From Verrucomicrobiota bacterium (GTDB taxonomy: Bacteria; Verrucomicrobiota; Verrucomicrobiia; CAIQCK01), in NCBI GenBank assembly GCA_016222825.1, contig JACRQF010000011.1, forward strand, positions 62,001 through 126,000: a DNA stretch of 64,000 bases, written 5' to 3'. The translations under genes were made by a program, and so were the position numbers. The notes beneath the pieces were generated by a model, which was given only the letters and a program-made list of their open reading frames with translations, searched no databases and had not been told where the DNA came from. Every line of letters starts with the position of its first letter. The first letter of the stretch is position 1. Shown here piece after piece: positions 8,816 through 18,339 of this stretch.

Positions 8816-11800
8816 TTATTTCGCCAAAGTCCGGATGCTCAACTCGCACGGCGTTTGCGGCGGCAACTCGAAGCGGATTCGGGTTCGCGGGCCTTTGGCG
8901 GTGAACGTGCCGGTGGCCAGCGGTCTGGCTGCGCCGGGCGCGGTCAGGTTGAAGCGATAGTCGCCGGGCTGGAGCAGATAAAGTTCGGCAGACATGGAGC
9001 GGGGCGACTTGCCGAAGTGGAACAGTTCGGCGGTGAAACGGTCGGGGCCGCTGGCGGTGACGAGCGCGGCGAGGTCGCGCGGGGGCGTCAGCCAGCGCAC
9101 GGCGTTGAGCGGGAAATAAAGCGCGTCGCCGGGATCGCCGGTGACGGTGCGGTAGAGCAGTTCAGTGTCGGGCTTTTGAAAGCTCGCGATGGGTTTCTCG
9201 AACATGCCGTTCTTGCCGAATAGCGTGGGGAAGCGCAGGACGCGGTCGGTGTAGCGCACTTCGCTGGTGTAGCCTTCAAAGTTGGTCGCCAGCGCGGCGG
9301 CGGTTTCGCGGAGCGCGTTGGTGAGCGAGCCGCTTTCGACGGCCAGCAGCGGGTCGAACTCGGTGCTGCCGGTGAGGTGTTTGTATTTCGCCAAGACGCT
9401 GGAGAGGTTGATGCGCGAGGCGCACCACGCTTCGCTGCCGGGCGGGGCGTCCTTGGCGGGCGAACGCAATTGTTTCAAACGCGCGGCGGCCATCGATCGG
9501 ATCGGGGCGAGATAGTTGGTGTTGCCGGTCATGCGCCACGTCAACAAGAGCGTGTGCGTCATCTGACTCATCGCGCTGGGGAAGCTGTAGAGCGTGTGCT
9601 CGCCGTGGTTCTGCGGGTCCCACCAATCGGGGCTGAGTCCGCCGATGCCGCCGTCGGGCCAGTGGATCGCCGTGGGGATGATGCCTGCGGGTTTGCCCCG
9701 CTCGGCGCGCGCGGCGGCGTCCACCCATGTGTCCATCCACGCGCTGAAGAGCTTGGTCAGGCGCGCGTCGCCGGTGCGTTGCCAGTAGAGCAGGGCGGGC
9801 TGCACGGCGCGCGGATGATAGACAGTGTCGCAGGCGCGGTGTGGCTTCGGGTCCACGCGGTCGGCGGCAAAATAGGTGCTCTTGAATTGCAGCAGGCCGC
9901 GCTCGTTGCCGCCGGTCCAGAGCGTCTCCATCAGTTCCGCCAGCCGCAGCACGCGGTCGCGCCAGGATGGATTGTCGGGGTCGAGGTGCATCATCGGCGT
10001 GAGCGTGTCGGCAAGGTCCTCCGCGCTGTGCTCCACATCGGTGAGGATGCTGCTGTAACCTTTCTGCATGTGCGGCAGGTTTAGCAGTGCCTTGGAGAAA
10101 CGCGCCTGTGCCTTCGTGATCTTCGGGCTGTCGAAGCCAATGAGCACCGGCACCCACCAGCGCCACATCTCGCAATCGTCGCCCCAGCCGCCGCCGTATT
10201 GGCCGTCGGGCTGTGTGCGGTGGTCAATCCACCACTCGATGATGTCCGCGAGCCGCTCGATGGCTTCGCGCTGATGGACGGCCCACGCTGGCGCGTTGGA
10301 GGGGGCGGTGTATTTCTTGGGCGCGGGAAACTGCTTGCCGAGATACATCGCGGCGATGCGGTTCTCCGGGAACGCCTTCGCGGCCTGTTCGAAGGACTGT
10401 CGCGCCTTGTCGAGCAACGCGCGGCGCTGCTGGTGGTTGCTCCAGAAGCCACCGGACTCCAGCGTGATCCAGGTCAGCATCCTGCCGCGGTAGAACGCGG
10501 CGAGCGGCTGGAGCGGTGAGTCGGGCGCGAGGCCGAAATCGCAGTCGAGCGATTTTTTGAAGCGTTTGGCGAAGTAGTCGAGTTGCTTGTCGTGCGCGTA
10601 GCGGTCCACCTCGGCGATCATCTTGTCGAGGTCGTCGGCGAGACGTGGGTCGAGGTCGGGAAGCTGGCGCGCCTGCTTCAGAGAGGCAAGTCGTTCCTTT
10701 TCGGTGTTCGCGTTGCCCGCCTGCTGAATGAGGCGGAGCGGTGAAGCCTCAGCGCTTGGCTGCCGGCCCACGCCGCGGGTCATCATCGTCTTCAGTTCCT
10801 CAAGGTGGCGTTCATAGACGCCGCGCGGCAACGTATCGTGCTGTTTGCAGAGCGCAGCGGCCATGCCGAGCACTTCGCCCATCATGCCGGTGGTGCGCTG
10901 CACGCGAATGGTGCCGAGCGCAACGTGGGTCACGCTGATGTTGCGGCCTGCCATCATGAGGTTGGGGACGTTGCGGCTGTAGAGGCAACGGAACGGAATT
11001 GGGTAGGGCTTGACCTTCGTGTGCCGTGCGATGGACCGAAACTCCTCGCCGGGAAAGAGGCGCGTGTTCTCCGGGTGCGGATAGTGCAGATCAATGCTCC
11101 ACGTCGTCGTCACGCTCGCGTCGGGGAACGGCCGCTGACCGACGATGTCCTGTTCCTGCAAGATCACATCGCCGAGGAGGCGGCGGCTTTCGCGCTTGCC
11201 GCCGATGCAGGCGACCCACACGAGCCGATGCTTCGCAATCTTCTCCTTCATGTCGCTGTGGTTCTTCAGGAACGCCCAGTTGCCGAAGGTGACGCGCAGG
11301 GCGTGGTCGCGGATGCGCTCGATCTCGGTGACTTGGTCAAGGTTCATGCCCGTCTCCCAATCCCAATCGCCCTTCGTGAGCTTCTGGCATGTCTCGGCGG
11401 TGAACTGCATGGCCCACGGGCAGTCGGGGAACGGCGCGGGTTTGGCCTCCTCCTCCGCATACCACTGGACCGAAGTGCCCATCACCAACTTGTCGGCTTT
11501 CTCCGGCGCGCGCGATTCGCCCGTCTCGCTCTGTGCCTCGCGGCCAACGCGGAAATCCGCGCCTGCGAGGAAGCCGAGGGTTCCGTCGCCGGTGCAATCG
11601 GTGAAGAGACGACCACGGAAGCGCGTCTCGCGGCTGGAGATGATGCTCTTGCCGATAACAGCCACGATGCGGCCGTCTTTCTTCTCGGCGCGAACGACGT
11701 GGGTGTTCAAGAACAGCCGCACGTTCTTCTCAGCTTCGACGACGCGCTGCTTCCGGTCGTCCTCGTAGTTGGAGGCGGGGCCGGCGTTGTGAATCTTCTT

Positions 11801-12697
11801 CTCCGGATGCTGCTCGATGACGGCGAGGATCTGCTTGCTGCGCGGCGACTCCGGGTCGCGTTTGGCTTCGTAGAGCGGCCAGTGGCCGACCGGGCCAATC
11901 TCGTCCACGAGGTCGCCGAGGCGAGGATAGGGCTGCTGGTGGATCAAACCGGACAAACCGACGCGCACCTCGGAACTGTTGTTGCCACCCAGCACGGGGC
12001 GGTCCTGGATAAGCGCTACCCTGCAACCGAGTCGCGCGGCACTCACGGCGGTGCAGCACCCAGCCATGCCGCCACCGACCACGACTAGATCGAACTCGCC
12101 CGCGTCCTCCGGCTCGTCCGGCAAGCCGAGCATCTTGCGCCGGAACTCCGCCATTGCGGGATCGTTGTTTGGTGGACGGAAGTTCTTGTCGCTGGAGAAG
12201 ACAATCGCATCGCATCGTCCGTCGAAGCCAGTCAGGTCGTGAAGCGCGAGCTTCGCTTTCCCGGCGACGAGTTTCACGCTGCCGCCGTCCTGCCAATGCC
12301 ACGCCGCACCTTCGGTGCCGAACGTCGTTTTCAGCGGCTTGCCATTCACGAGCAGTTGGAACCTACCCGGCGCGCCGGGCGCTTTCCATGGCGCCACCCA
12401 ATCGCGTGTGCGGACCCAGACGCGGTATTCGCCGCCACTGGCGACGTTCATCTTCGTTACAGCGTCGGCGACGGGCGTGCCAAGTCCGTGTGCGAGCAAA
12501 TACGGCGACCCCATCACGTCCATCGCCTGCTGGTCCACGGTCCAGCTGCCGTGGTCTGTGAAACCTTCCGCTTCGACGAGGATGGTTTGCGTTGGCCGTT
12601 CGGCGCCGATAACGGCTGAGAAAGCCAGACTCAGCACGAGCACCAAGCGCGTCACGAGTCGGGCAGGGGATGGAGGATGCGAATAATGTGTTTTCAT
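8816..12697 (-). CDS. Secreted FAD-dependent oxidoreductase, multidomain (1293 aa)
   Basis: The signal peptide (VLVLSLAFSAVIG) is followed by a beta-sandwich of about 150 residues (VEAEGFTDHGSW, GEYRVWVRTRDW) resembling a carbohydrate-binding module. A FAD domain of the FAD_oxidored type comes next: dinucleotide motif VVGGGMAG at about 206-213, then PVLGGNNSSEVRVGLSG and GRLFTDCTGDGTLGFLAGAD. The last 500 or so residues are helical (LMETLWTGGNERGLLQ, IHWPDGGIGGLSPDWW), resembling an alpha/alpha toroid. Related PVC proteins occur in polysaccharide loci, but the reaction is not known to me; oxidation of a sugar or uronate is an inference. The start overlaps the upstream TGA as ATGA. Three domains on one exported chain is unusually long for the family. 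Confidence 0.75.
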   Translation of the reverse strand: MKTHYSHPPSPARLVTRLVLVLSLAFSAVIGAERPTQTILVEAEGFTDHGSWTVDQQAMDVMGSPYLLAHGLGTPVADAVTKMNVASGGEYRVWVRTRDWVAPWKAPGAPGRFQLLVNGKPLKTTFGTEGAAWHWQDGGSVKLVAGKAKLALHDLTGFDGRCDAIVFSSDKNFRPPNNDPAMAEFRRKMLGLPDEPEDAGEFDLVVVGGGMAGCCTAVSAARLGCRVALIQDRPVLGGNNSSEVRVGLSGLIHQQPYPRLGDLVDEIGPVGHWPLYEAKRDPESPRSKQILAVIEQHPEKKIHNAGPASNYEDDRKQRVVEAEKNVRLFLNTHVVRAEKKDGRIVAVIGKSIISSRETRFRGRLFTDCTGDGTLGFLAGADFRVGREAQSETGESRAPEKADKLVMGTSVQWYAEEEAKPAPFPDCPWAMQFTAETCQKLTKGDWDWETGMNLDQVTEIERIRDHALRVTFGNWAFLKNHSDMKEKIAKHRLVWVACIGGKRESRRLLGDVILQEQDIVGQRPFPDASVTTTWSIDLHYPHPENTRLFPGEEFRSIARHTKVKPYPIPFRCLYSRNVPNLMMAGRNISVTHVALGTIRVQRTTGMMGEVLGMAAALCKQHDTLPRGVYERHLEELKTMMTRGVGRQPSAEASPLRLIQQAGNANTEKERLASLKQARQLPDLDPRLADDLDKMIAEVDRYAHDKQLDYFAKRFKKSLDCDFGLAPDSPLQPLAAFYRGRMLTWITLESGGFWSNHQQRRALLDKARQSFEQAAKAFPENRIAAMYLGKQFPAPKKYTAPSNAPAWAVHQREAIERLADIIEWWIDHRTQPDGQYGGGWGDDCEMWRWWVPVLIGFDSPKITKAQARFSKALLNLPHMQKGYSSILTDVEHSAEDLADTLTPMMHLDPDNPSWRDRVLRLAELMETLWTGGNERGLLQFKSTYFAADRVDPKPHRACDTVYHPRAVQPALLYWQRTGDARLTKLFSAWMDTWVDAAARAERGKPAGIIPTAIHWPDGGIGGLSPDWWDPQNHGEHTLYSFPSAMSQMTHTLLLTWRMTGNTNYLAPIRSMAAARLKQLRSPAKDAPPGSEAWCASRINLSSVLAKYKHLTGSTEFDPLLAVESGSLTNALRETAAALATNFEGYTSEVRYTDRVLRFPTLFGKNGMFEKPIASFQKPDTELLYRTVTGDPGDALYFPLNAVRWLTPPRDLAALVTASGPDRFTAELFHFGKSPRSMSAELYLLQPGDYRFNLTAPGAARPLATGTFTAKGPRTRIRFELPPQTPCELSIRTLAK

Positions 12698-14937
12698 GGC
12701 TTTGGGAGAATGGGTTGTTCTTGAACGCTACAGACAATGCAGGCTACGTCGTCATGGAGCGCGGGCAGCGTCAGTTCTAGTTCGCCGTGAGAAGCCGCCT
12801 GCTGTTCCGTCTTCGTCACCACGCCGCGGCGGGTGTCCCACCACTCAATGCGATGGAGGCCGGCACGCATGTTGGGAAGACATGCCTTCGCGCCGGCAAT
12901 CAGCGCAGGCTTGAAGCCGGTCGTGGCGTAGTTCCACGCGTTCAGACGGTGATGAAACCACAACGCAACCGTCCGACCGGAACGCAGGCCATAGACATTC
13001 ATATCGGGGTGGCGGACAGTGTCGCGGTAATTGGAGAGCAGCAGATGAGTCAGATGAGCCCAATCGCTGCCGCGATTGTGCAGCGTGATCTCGTGACGCC
13101 CGGCAGGCACGGCGATGGTGAGGTCTTTGCGGAAATACTTTCGTGAGACATTGAAGTCGGCGTCTCGCAGCGCCGGCTGGCGGTCGAGAACGACCTCGAC
13201 GATGGCATGCGAGGCTTCGTTCACTTGAACGGTAAACTCTCCGTCCACGGGATAGTTCACCTCAAACGTCGGCGGGTTGGCCCAACTGGCGCGGCCCTTG
13301 CCGTAGAGCGCACAACTGAAATCCTGCGCATGCTCCAGCGTGCCGTCGGGTAACACTATGAAGCGATTGCGCGGCGCTTTGCGGCCGGTCTGGCCGAGCG
13401 GCACGACTACGACGGGTGAGTAACGCGCCTTCGCCGCCGGCGCACTCAGCTTCACGGCGTCCGCAGCAAGCGGAACGAACGTTTCTTCGCGCCACGGCAG
13501 CGCACCCAGGAATTTCGCCACAGCGGTGTAGTGGTAGAAAAGATTCCTCGGCTCGATCCGCTCGCGCCACCACCAGGGCAGCGTCGGTCCCGCTGCGCCG
13601 CTCATCACGGAAGCCCAGAGCGCGTTATGAATCTCGATGCCATCCGGGTCGGCGTTGGCGGACTCCGGCCCGCCGCCTTCGCCGACGATGTGCGGCTTCG
13701 GACTCAACGCGCGCATCCGTCCGATGCGGGCGCGGGCCGTTTCCGCGCCGTGGTAGATGTGCGATTGCGTAAAGTCCATTTCCTGGATGCTCCACGTGCG
13801 CGCATTGCTCTCAGAGTTCGCGCCCCAGTGGCTGGTCGTGATGAGATGACGGTTTGGGTCAAGCGAGCGCAGTAAGGCCGCCATCTCCGTCTGCCACGCT
13901 ACCTGTGCATCGGTCTCCGCGCCGAGTTCGTTCCATAACTCCCACGCCCACACAGCGGTGCTGTAGCCGTAGCGCGCGACGATGTATCGCAGCCGCTGCC
14001 GGTAAAGCTGCCGCGCGCGCGGGTCGGTCCAGAAGTCAGTCGCCTTCGCGCACGGGCCGCCGTTGGCCGCGTTGCAGGGATGGCCGCCCCAGTCGCCGTA
14101 GCTGTCGGGCTTGCTCAACTCGCCGCTGTTGCCGAGACAGAGCATCACGCGCAGTCCGTCACGCTCCCAACCGTCGAGACAATGGTCGGCGATCCACGCG
14201 ATGCGCTGGTTATAGACGCCCGCACCGCCGTAGCTGCGCATGTAGTGGCCGGGCCTCGGCCATTTCAGCTTGGGATTGTGTGTCCACTCCAGCCACGTCC
14301 AGTGGCAGAACGTCCAAGCGCGCGCGGCGTTGCAGCCCGCCTCGGCCAAGAGACGCGAGTGGCGCCATGTATGCCAATCGTTCTGCAAGTTCTGGCCAAC
14401 CGGAATGAATGGCGCGCCGTCGTCGAACTCGAAGTATCGCGGCGAGCGCGGATTGACGCGAACAAAACCGTGCCGCTCTGTTGGAACGCTTTCGAACTCC
14501 ATCGGTGCTGACTCCACCCGACCGGAGCGGTCCCGTGCCGCGACGCGGCAGCGATACGGGCCCGTTTCGATCGGCGTGAACCGGACCTTCCAAAGCGGTG
14601 GGCCGTCGGATTCCAGCAACGGCGCGGCCGTTTCCTTCTCTTCTCCCAAGACCCGATATGGTTGGTAGAAGAAGCCTGGCACCTTCACATGCGCGCCGCC
14701 CGGCGTGGTGAAAGTGGCCGTGACTTCGATTTGTTCCGGGTCGAATGGATTCTCGAACGTCGCACTCAGGCGGAGCGCCAGTTCTAACTTCTCGTATCGC
14801 CCGACGCGTGTTGCGCTTGGTTGCACGGATTCGATTGCGAGTTTTCCAGACGACTTCAGTGGCGGCAACTCCGGCTGGATGTCGGCGGCGACGCAAGAGC
14901 AAGCGGCGAAGATGAACGCGAGAAATCTGGGGTTCAT
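12694..14937 (-). CDS. DUF5060-containing clan GH-A glycosidase
   Basis: A 747-residue secreted protein (signal MNPRFLAFIFAACSCVAA). The N-terminal 100 or so residues are a DUF5060-like beta domain (RVGRYEKLELALRLSATFENPFDPEQ). A TIM barrel follows with QNLQNDWHTWRHSRLLAEAGCNAARAW, acid/base candidate in VWAWELWNELGAE and nucleophile candidate in HIVGEGGGPES. The C-terminal beta region (NVYGLRSGRTVALWFHHRLNAWN) fits the accessory domain seen in this group. It should cleave beta-linked glycans outside the cytoplasm; the substrate is unknown. It begins 9 bases after the AraC stop and ends in an ATGA overlap with the FAD gene, so it belongs to the same transcript. Confidence 0.85.
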   Translation of the reverse strand: MNPRFLAFIFAACSCVAADIQPELPPLKSSGKLAIESVQPSATRVGRYEKLELALRLSATFENPFDPEQIEVTATFTTPGGAHVKVPGFFYQPYRVLGEEKETAAPLLESDGPPLWKVRFTPIETGPYRCRVAARDRSGRVESAPMEFESVPTERHGFVRVNPRSPRYFEFDDGAPFIPVGQNLQNDWHTWRHSRLLAEAGCNAARAWTFCHWTWLEWTHNPKLKWPRPGHYMRSYGGAGVYNQRIAWIADHCLDGWERDGLRVMLCLGNSGELSKPDSYGDWGGHPCNAANGGPCAKATDFWTDPRARQLYRQRLRYIVARYGYSTAVWAWELWNELGAETDAQVAWQTEMAALLRSLDPNRHLITTSHWGANSESNARTWSIQEMDFTQSHIYHGAETARARIGRMRALSPKPHIVGEGGGPESANADPDGIEIHNALWASVMSGAAGPTLPWWWRERIEPRNLFYHYTAVAKFLGALPWREETFVPLAADAVKLSAPAAKARYSPVVVVPLGQTGRKAPRNRFIVLPDGTLEHAQDFSCALYGKGRASWANPPTFEVNYPVDGEFTVQVNEASHAIVEVVLDRQPALRDADFNVSRKYFRKDLTIAVPAGRHEITLHNRGSDWAHLTHLLLSNYRDTVRHPDMNVYGLRSGRTVALWFHHRLNAWNYATTGFKPALIAGAKACLPNMRAGLHRIEWWDTRRGVVTKTEQQAASHGELELTLPALHDDVACIVCSVQEQPILPKP

Positions 14938-14946
14938 TGCTGCAAA

Positions 14947-15924
14947 TCAACTGCCACGCGGCGCGATGGTGAAGAACGGTCCGCGCACTTGAAGCGAATC
15001 GGCTTGGGCGAGGCGGATTTGGGCCGCGCCGTCCATGCTGAGCACGGCGCGGCGAAAATCGGTGGGCGTGATGCCTTCCAGTTTGTGGAAGACGCGCGTG
15101 AAGTGGTGCTGGTCCTCAAAGCCGGCGGCGAGCGCGGCCTCCTTGACGGTAGAGCCTTCGTGCCAGAGCACGCCCTTGGCGACCCGCAGCCGCAAGCGCA
15201 CGAGGAATCGCAACGGCGTGACGCCAACAGCGCGGTGAAAGACGCGGCAGAAGTGCTGTTTGCTGAGGTGGGCTGCGCGCGCGATTTCGGCAAGTGTCAG
15301 CGGCTTGGCGACGTTGGTTTCCATGAACGCCAGCGCGCGGCGGATTGGCTCAGGGTGCGACTGCAGCGAGCCGCTCTGTTCCTTCCAGCCGCAACTGCGC
15401 CGGTGGACGATGGCCAGAAGTTCCATCAGACCGGCCCGCACCATCAACTCGTAGCCCGGTGCCTTCGTTTCCGCTTCGTGTATAACGCGGTCGAATATCA
15501 ACGCCACTCGCGGGTCGTCGGCGATGTTGATCTTGCGCGGCAGTTTCAGTCCCGGCGGTGCGGCGGGCGTGCGCCAGCGGTAGCGCCGCGAAGCGGGGGT
15601 GAGCGAGTCCATCGGCCGCTGTTCGTAGTCGCCGACGAAATCGTAATCAAAGCGCATGAACCGAAACCACATCGGTTCGCGATCGCCGGTTCGCATCATC
15701 GTGGGCGTGCCGGCCGGGATGAGCAGCAAGTCGCCCGCGCCGATGTGAACCCATTTGCCGCGAATCTGGAATTCGCCCCAGCCGCTGAGCACATAGACAA
15801 GAATCTGGTCGAAGATGTAGCGGCGTTTGCGAAAGTAACCGGTGGGCACGCGGACCTCACCCGTCCAGCGGACAAAGGGCGCGATGCGATGGAGAGGCCA
15901 GTCTTTCTTCATGGGCGTGGTCAT
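14947..15924 (-). CDS. AraC-family transcriptional regulator
   Basis: 325 residues. The N-terminal half is a cupin-like sensing domain (LSGWGEFQIRGKWVHIGAGDLLLIPAGTP). The C-terminal 100 residues carry the two helix-turn-helix motifs of AraC/XylS proteins: LTLAEIARAAHLSKQHFCRVFH and VKEAALAAGFEDQHHFTRVFHKLEG. It probably senses a sugar released by the surrounding glycosidases and controls the operon in which it is embedded. The start at 15924 overlaps the TGA of the HEAT-repeat gene (ATGA); a second ATG at 15912 is possible. Being in mid-operon rather than divergent, it would be autoregulated along with the enzymes. Confidence 0.9.
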   Translation of the reverse strand: MTTPMKKDWPLHRIAPFVRWTGEVRVPTGYFRKRRYIFDQILVYVLSGWGEFQIRGKWVHIGAGDLLLIPAGTPTMMRTGDREPMWFRFMRFDYDFVGDYEQRPMDSLTPASRRYRWRTPAAPPGLKLPRKINIADDPRVALIFDRVIHEAETKAPGYELMVRAGLMELLAIVHRRSCGWKEQSGSLQSHPEPIRRALAFMETNVAKPLTLAEIARAAHLSKQHFCRVFHRAVGVTPLRFLVRLRLRVAKGVLWHEGSTVKEAALAAGFEDQHHFTRVFHKLEGITPTDFRRAVLSMDGAAQIRLAQADSLQVRGPFFTIAPRGS

Positions 15925-18335
15925 GGGGCAGGGGAGGTTTCGGCACGGAGGTTGGTGAGAGGCGTGCCATCGGGTTTGACGATGCGGACACAAAACTCCC
16001 AGCCCATGTTGTTCTGGGTGATCTTCAGCAGCAATGCGTTCCAGCCTTGCTTGAGTGTGACCGCGGCTTTGTCCGATCCCGGCGTGATGGGGCGGGCGGT
16101 GTTGTTGGCATGAACCACGGCTCCGTTCAACCAGACCTTCACGCCATCGTCGGAGCCGATGTCGAGCCGGGCGGCTTGCGGCTTGTCGGAGTGGATGCGA
16201 GTGCGGATGTAAGCGACGCATTGTTCGCCGCCGTGGAACCTGAGCAGGTCGAGCAGCCACGGCTTGTCCGGGTGTGTGCCGGCGGGCAGCGCGCGCCATT
16301 CAACTTGTCGGGCGGCGGGCTGCTCTGGTGGGAAAGGAATATCGAACAACGAGCGATGGTTCTTGCCGACTTCGGCGTAAGGCCCGGCCACCTGCCACGC
16401 GGTGATGTAGCCGGCGCCGGGTTCAATCTGGTTCAGCGCGGTTTCGGCGGCGTCGCGCACGAGAGAGTCGAGAGAATGTGACAGCAGCCGGGTCAGTGCG
16501 GCCTTGGCGGCGTTGCGGTTTGTGGCTGAGATTTCGCGCGAGATTTGGACGACTGCCATGCCGGCTTCTGCGCGGACGGCTTCGTCAGCAAGGAACGGTT
16601 CGGCCATCTTGATTGCGTTGGCGTCAGGAATCCTTGCCAGTTCGATGAGACCGAGTTTCTTCTCCTCAGGTCGCTGCGAGGCAGCGAATCCCGTCTCGCA
16701 CATCTTCAGGCGCTCGGCGTTCGGCTGTTTCTCGGCAAGAGCGACGGCGCGCCAATAGCCGCGCAACGCGATGACGCGGTGAGGCAGGGTGGGGGCGTCT
16801 TTGGCGAGGGCGAGGAGGTCGGGCATGGCATCAAGTCGGCCGGCGTCGGCTAGGGAGCGGATGGCGGCGTCTTGGATGGCCGCATCCTTGTCGCGAGTGG
16901 CAGCGCGGAGCGCATGGAGCGAGTCGTTGCCCCCGATGCGGCCGAGGACGCGGAGCAGGGCGCATCGCGCGGGAGTCGCGGCGCTCCTGGCGGCTTTCAA
17001 CACCGGCGCTGCGCAGACTTCGCAGCCCTTGCTGCGGGTGCAGATGGATAACAAGGTTTGTTCGACCGCATCGCGCTCTGCATCGGTGCGGGCATTTGTT
17101 AGGAGAAGGGTGAGGTTGGCTGCGGAGTTCTCGTCTGCTGTCAGGGCAAGCGATTGGAGTGAAGCGGCGCAGCAGGAGTCGTTGCCGCGTTTCGCGAGAT
17201 TCAGAAGCGCAGGAACGGCCGACGTTTCCCGGCGCCGGCCCAACGCGAGGATCAGTTCTTTCTGAACTTCCGGTGACGCTTTCGCGCTGTGCGCCAGCAT
17301 GGCGTTGACGATGTTCTTGCCGCGAATCCGATCGAGCGCGTCTCGCGCCGCTTCTTGTTCGGCACCTTTCGCGGTGGCAGCGGCTCCTGCCAGTGTGGAA
17401 ACCACCGAGGCATTGCCCAGCACCCCGAGCGCGTGTAGCGCGGCGACACGCGCGGCCTCCGGCGAGGCTTTGGTCATTTGGACAAGCGCGGGAACGGCAG
17501 CGGCATCTCCACGGCGTTCCAATGCGGAGATCATCGCAACTTGGATGGCCGATGGCAACGAGGACAAAGCTTCCGCAAAAGTCTTGGTCGCGGCTGTGCC
17601 TGGAATTTGGGCAACCGATTGCAACGCGGCGACACCTGCGGCGGAGTCATCTCCGATGAGCGCCTTGAGTGCCAGCGGCGCTGCGTCTTTGCCGGCAGAG
17701 AGAATCAAGCCGCGCCACGCAGCAGTTCGGAAGCGCGGCTCTTTGGAGTCGAGGGATTGCTTGTAGATCGTCGCGGCAGACTTCGCGTCGCGTTCGGCCA
17801 GCATCCCGTCAGCGCAGCGGAGCATAGCGTCCGTCAATGCAGGCTGGAGTTCGGCTGGTGCGGCCGAACGAGCGGCTGTCAACGTCACAACAGTCGCCGA
17901 GCCGCCAATCTTTCCCAACGCTACAGCAGCGGCAGAGGCAACGTGCAGATTGTTATCGCGCACGAGTTTCGCCAGCACTGGCAGCGCGGCGGTTTCGCGG
18001 CGGTTGCCGAGGGAGTGAATGATGCCGACCTTGATCAATCCGGTGGTCTTGCTCAGCGCATCAGCGAGCGCGTGCCCCGCTTCGGTCAGTGGCATGGATT
18101 CCAGCGCGTAGCGGGCGGAGTGAGAGAGTTGCTCATCGGCGAGCAACGCAGCAAGAACAGGCACCGAGCGCGTGGTGCCGATGCGCTTGAGTTGGGCGCA
18201 CGCGGCGTCTTTCTCCTGCAACGAGGCGGTTGATTGGAGGACGGTTATCTGCTGTTCCTCGGTAGTATCTGCGGCGGCTAGAGGCAACGCCAAGGCCGCG
18301 ATGATGGCAGGGATGAGGAGGAAGAGTTTCATCAT
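15921..18335 (-). CDS. Secreted HEAT-repeat protein
   Basis: 804 residues with a signal peptide (MMKLFLLIPAIIAALALPLAAA). About 600 residues of HEAT-like helical repeats follow, each about 30 residues with patterns such as VPVLAALLADEQLSHSARYAL and LPVLAKLVRDNNLHVASAAAVALGKIGG. The C-terminal 150 residues form a beta-sandwich (ARLDIGSDDGVKVWLNGAVVHANN) like domains that end many Verrucomicrobia and Planctomycetes glycan proteins. No catalytic residues are seen, so a scaffold or binding role outside the cytoplasm is likely. The preceding gene ends 4 bases upstream, and a GGAG immediately follows that stop, so the second ATG (18332) is an equally good start given ribosome-binding-site spacing. 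Confidence 0.8.
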   Translation of the reverse strand: MMKLFLLIPAIIAALALPLAAADTTEEQQITVLQSTASLQEKDAACAQLKRIGTTRSVPVLAALLADEQLSHSARYALESMPLTEAGHALADALSKTTGLIKVGIIHSLGNRRETAALPVLAKLVRDNNLHVASAAAVALGKIGGSATVVTLTAARSAAPAELQPALTDAMLRCADGMLAERDAKSAATIYKQSLDSKEPRFRTAAWRGLILSAGKDAAPLALKALIGDDSAAGVAALQSVAQIPGTAATKTFAEALSSLPSAIQVAMISALERRGDAAAVPALVQMTKASPEAARVAALHALGVLGNASVVSTLAGAAATAKGAEQEAARDALDRIRGKNIVNAMLAHSAKASPEVQKELILALGRRRETSAVPALLNLAKRGNDSCCAASLQSLALTADENSAANLTLLLTNARTDAERDAVEQTLLSICTRSKGCEVCAAPVLKAARSAATPARCALLRVLGRIGGNDSLHALRAATRDKDAAIQDAAIRSLADAGRLDAMPDLLALAKDAPTLPHRVIALRGYWRAVALAEKQPNAERLKMCETGFAASQRPEEKKLGLIELARIPDANAIKMAEPFLADEAVRAEAGMAVVQISREISATNRNAAKAALTRLLSHSLDSLVRDAAETALNQIEPGAGYITAWQVAGPYAEVGKNHRSLFDIPFPPEQPAARQVEWRALPAGTHPDKPWLLDLLRFHGGEQCVAYIRTRIHSDKPQAARLDIGSDDGVKVWLNGAVVHANNTARPITPGSDKAAVTLKQGWNALLLKITQNNMGWEFCVRIVKPDGTPLTNLRAETSPAP

Positions 18336-18339
18336 CTCC

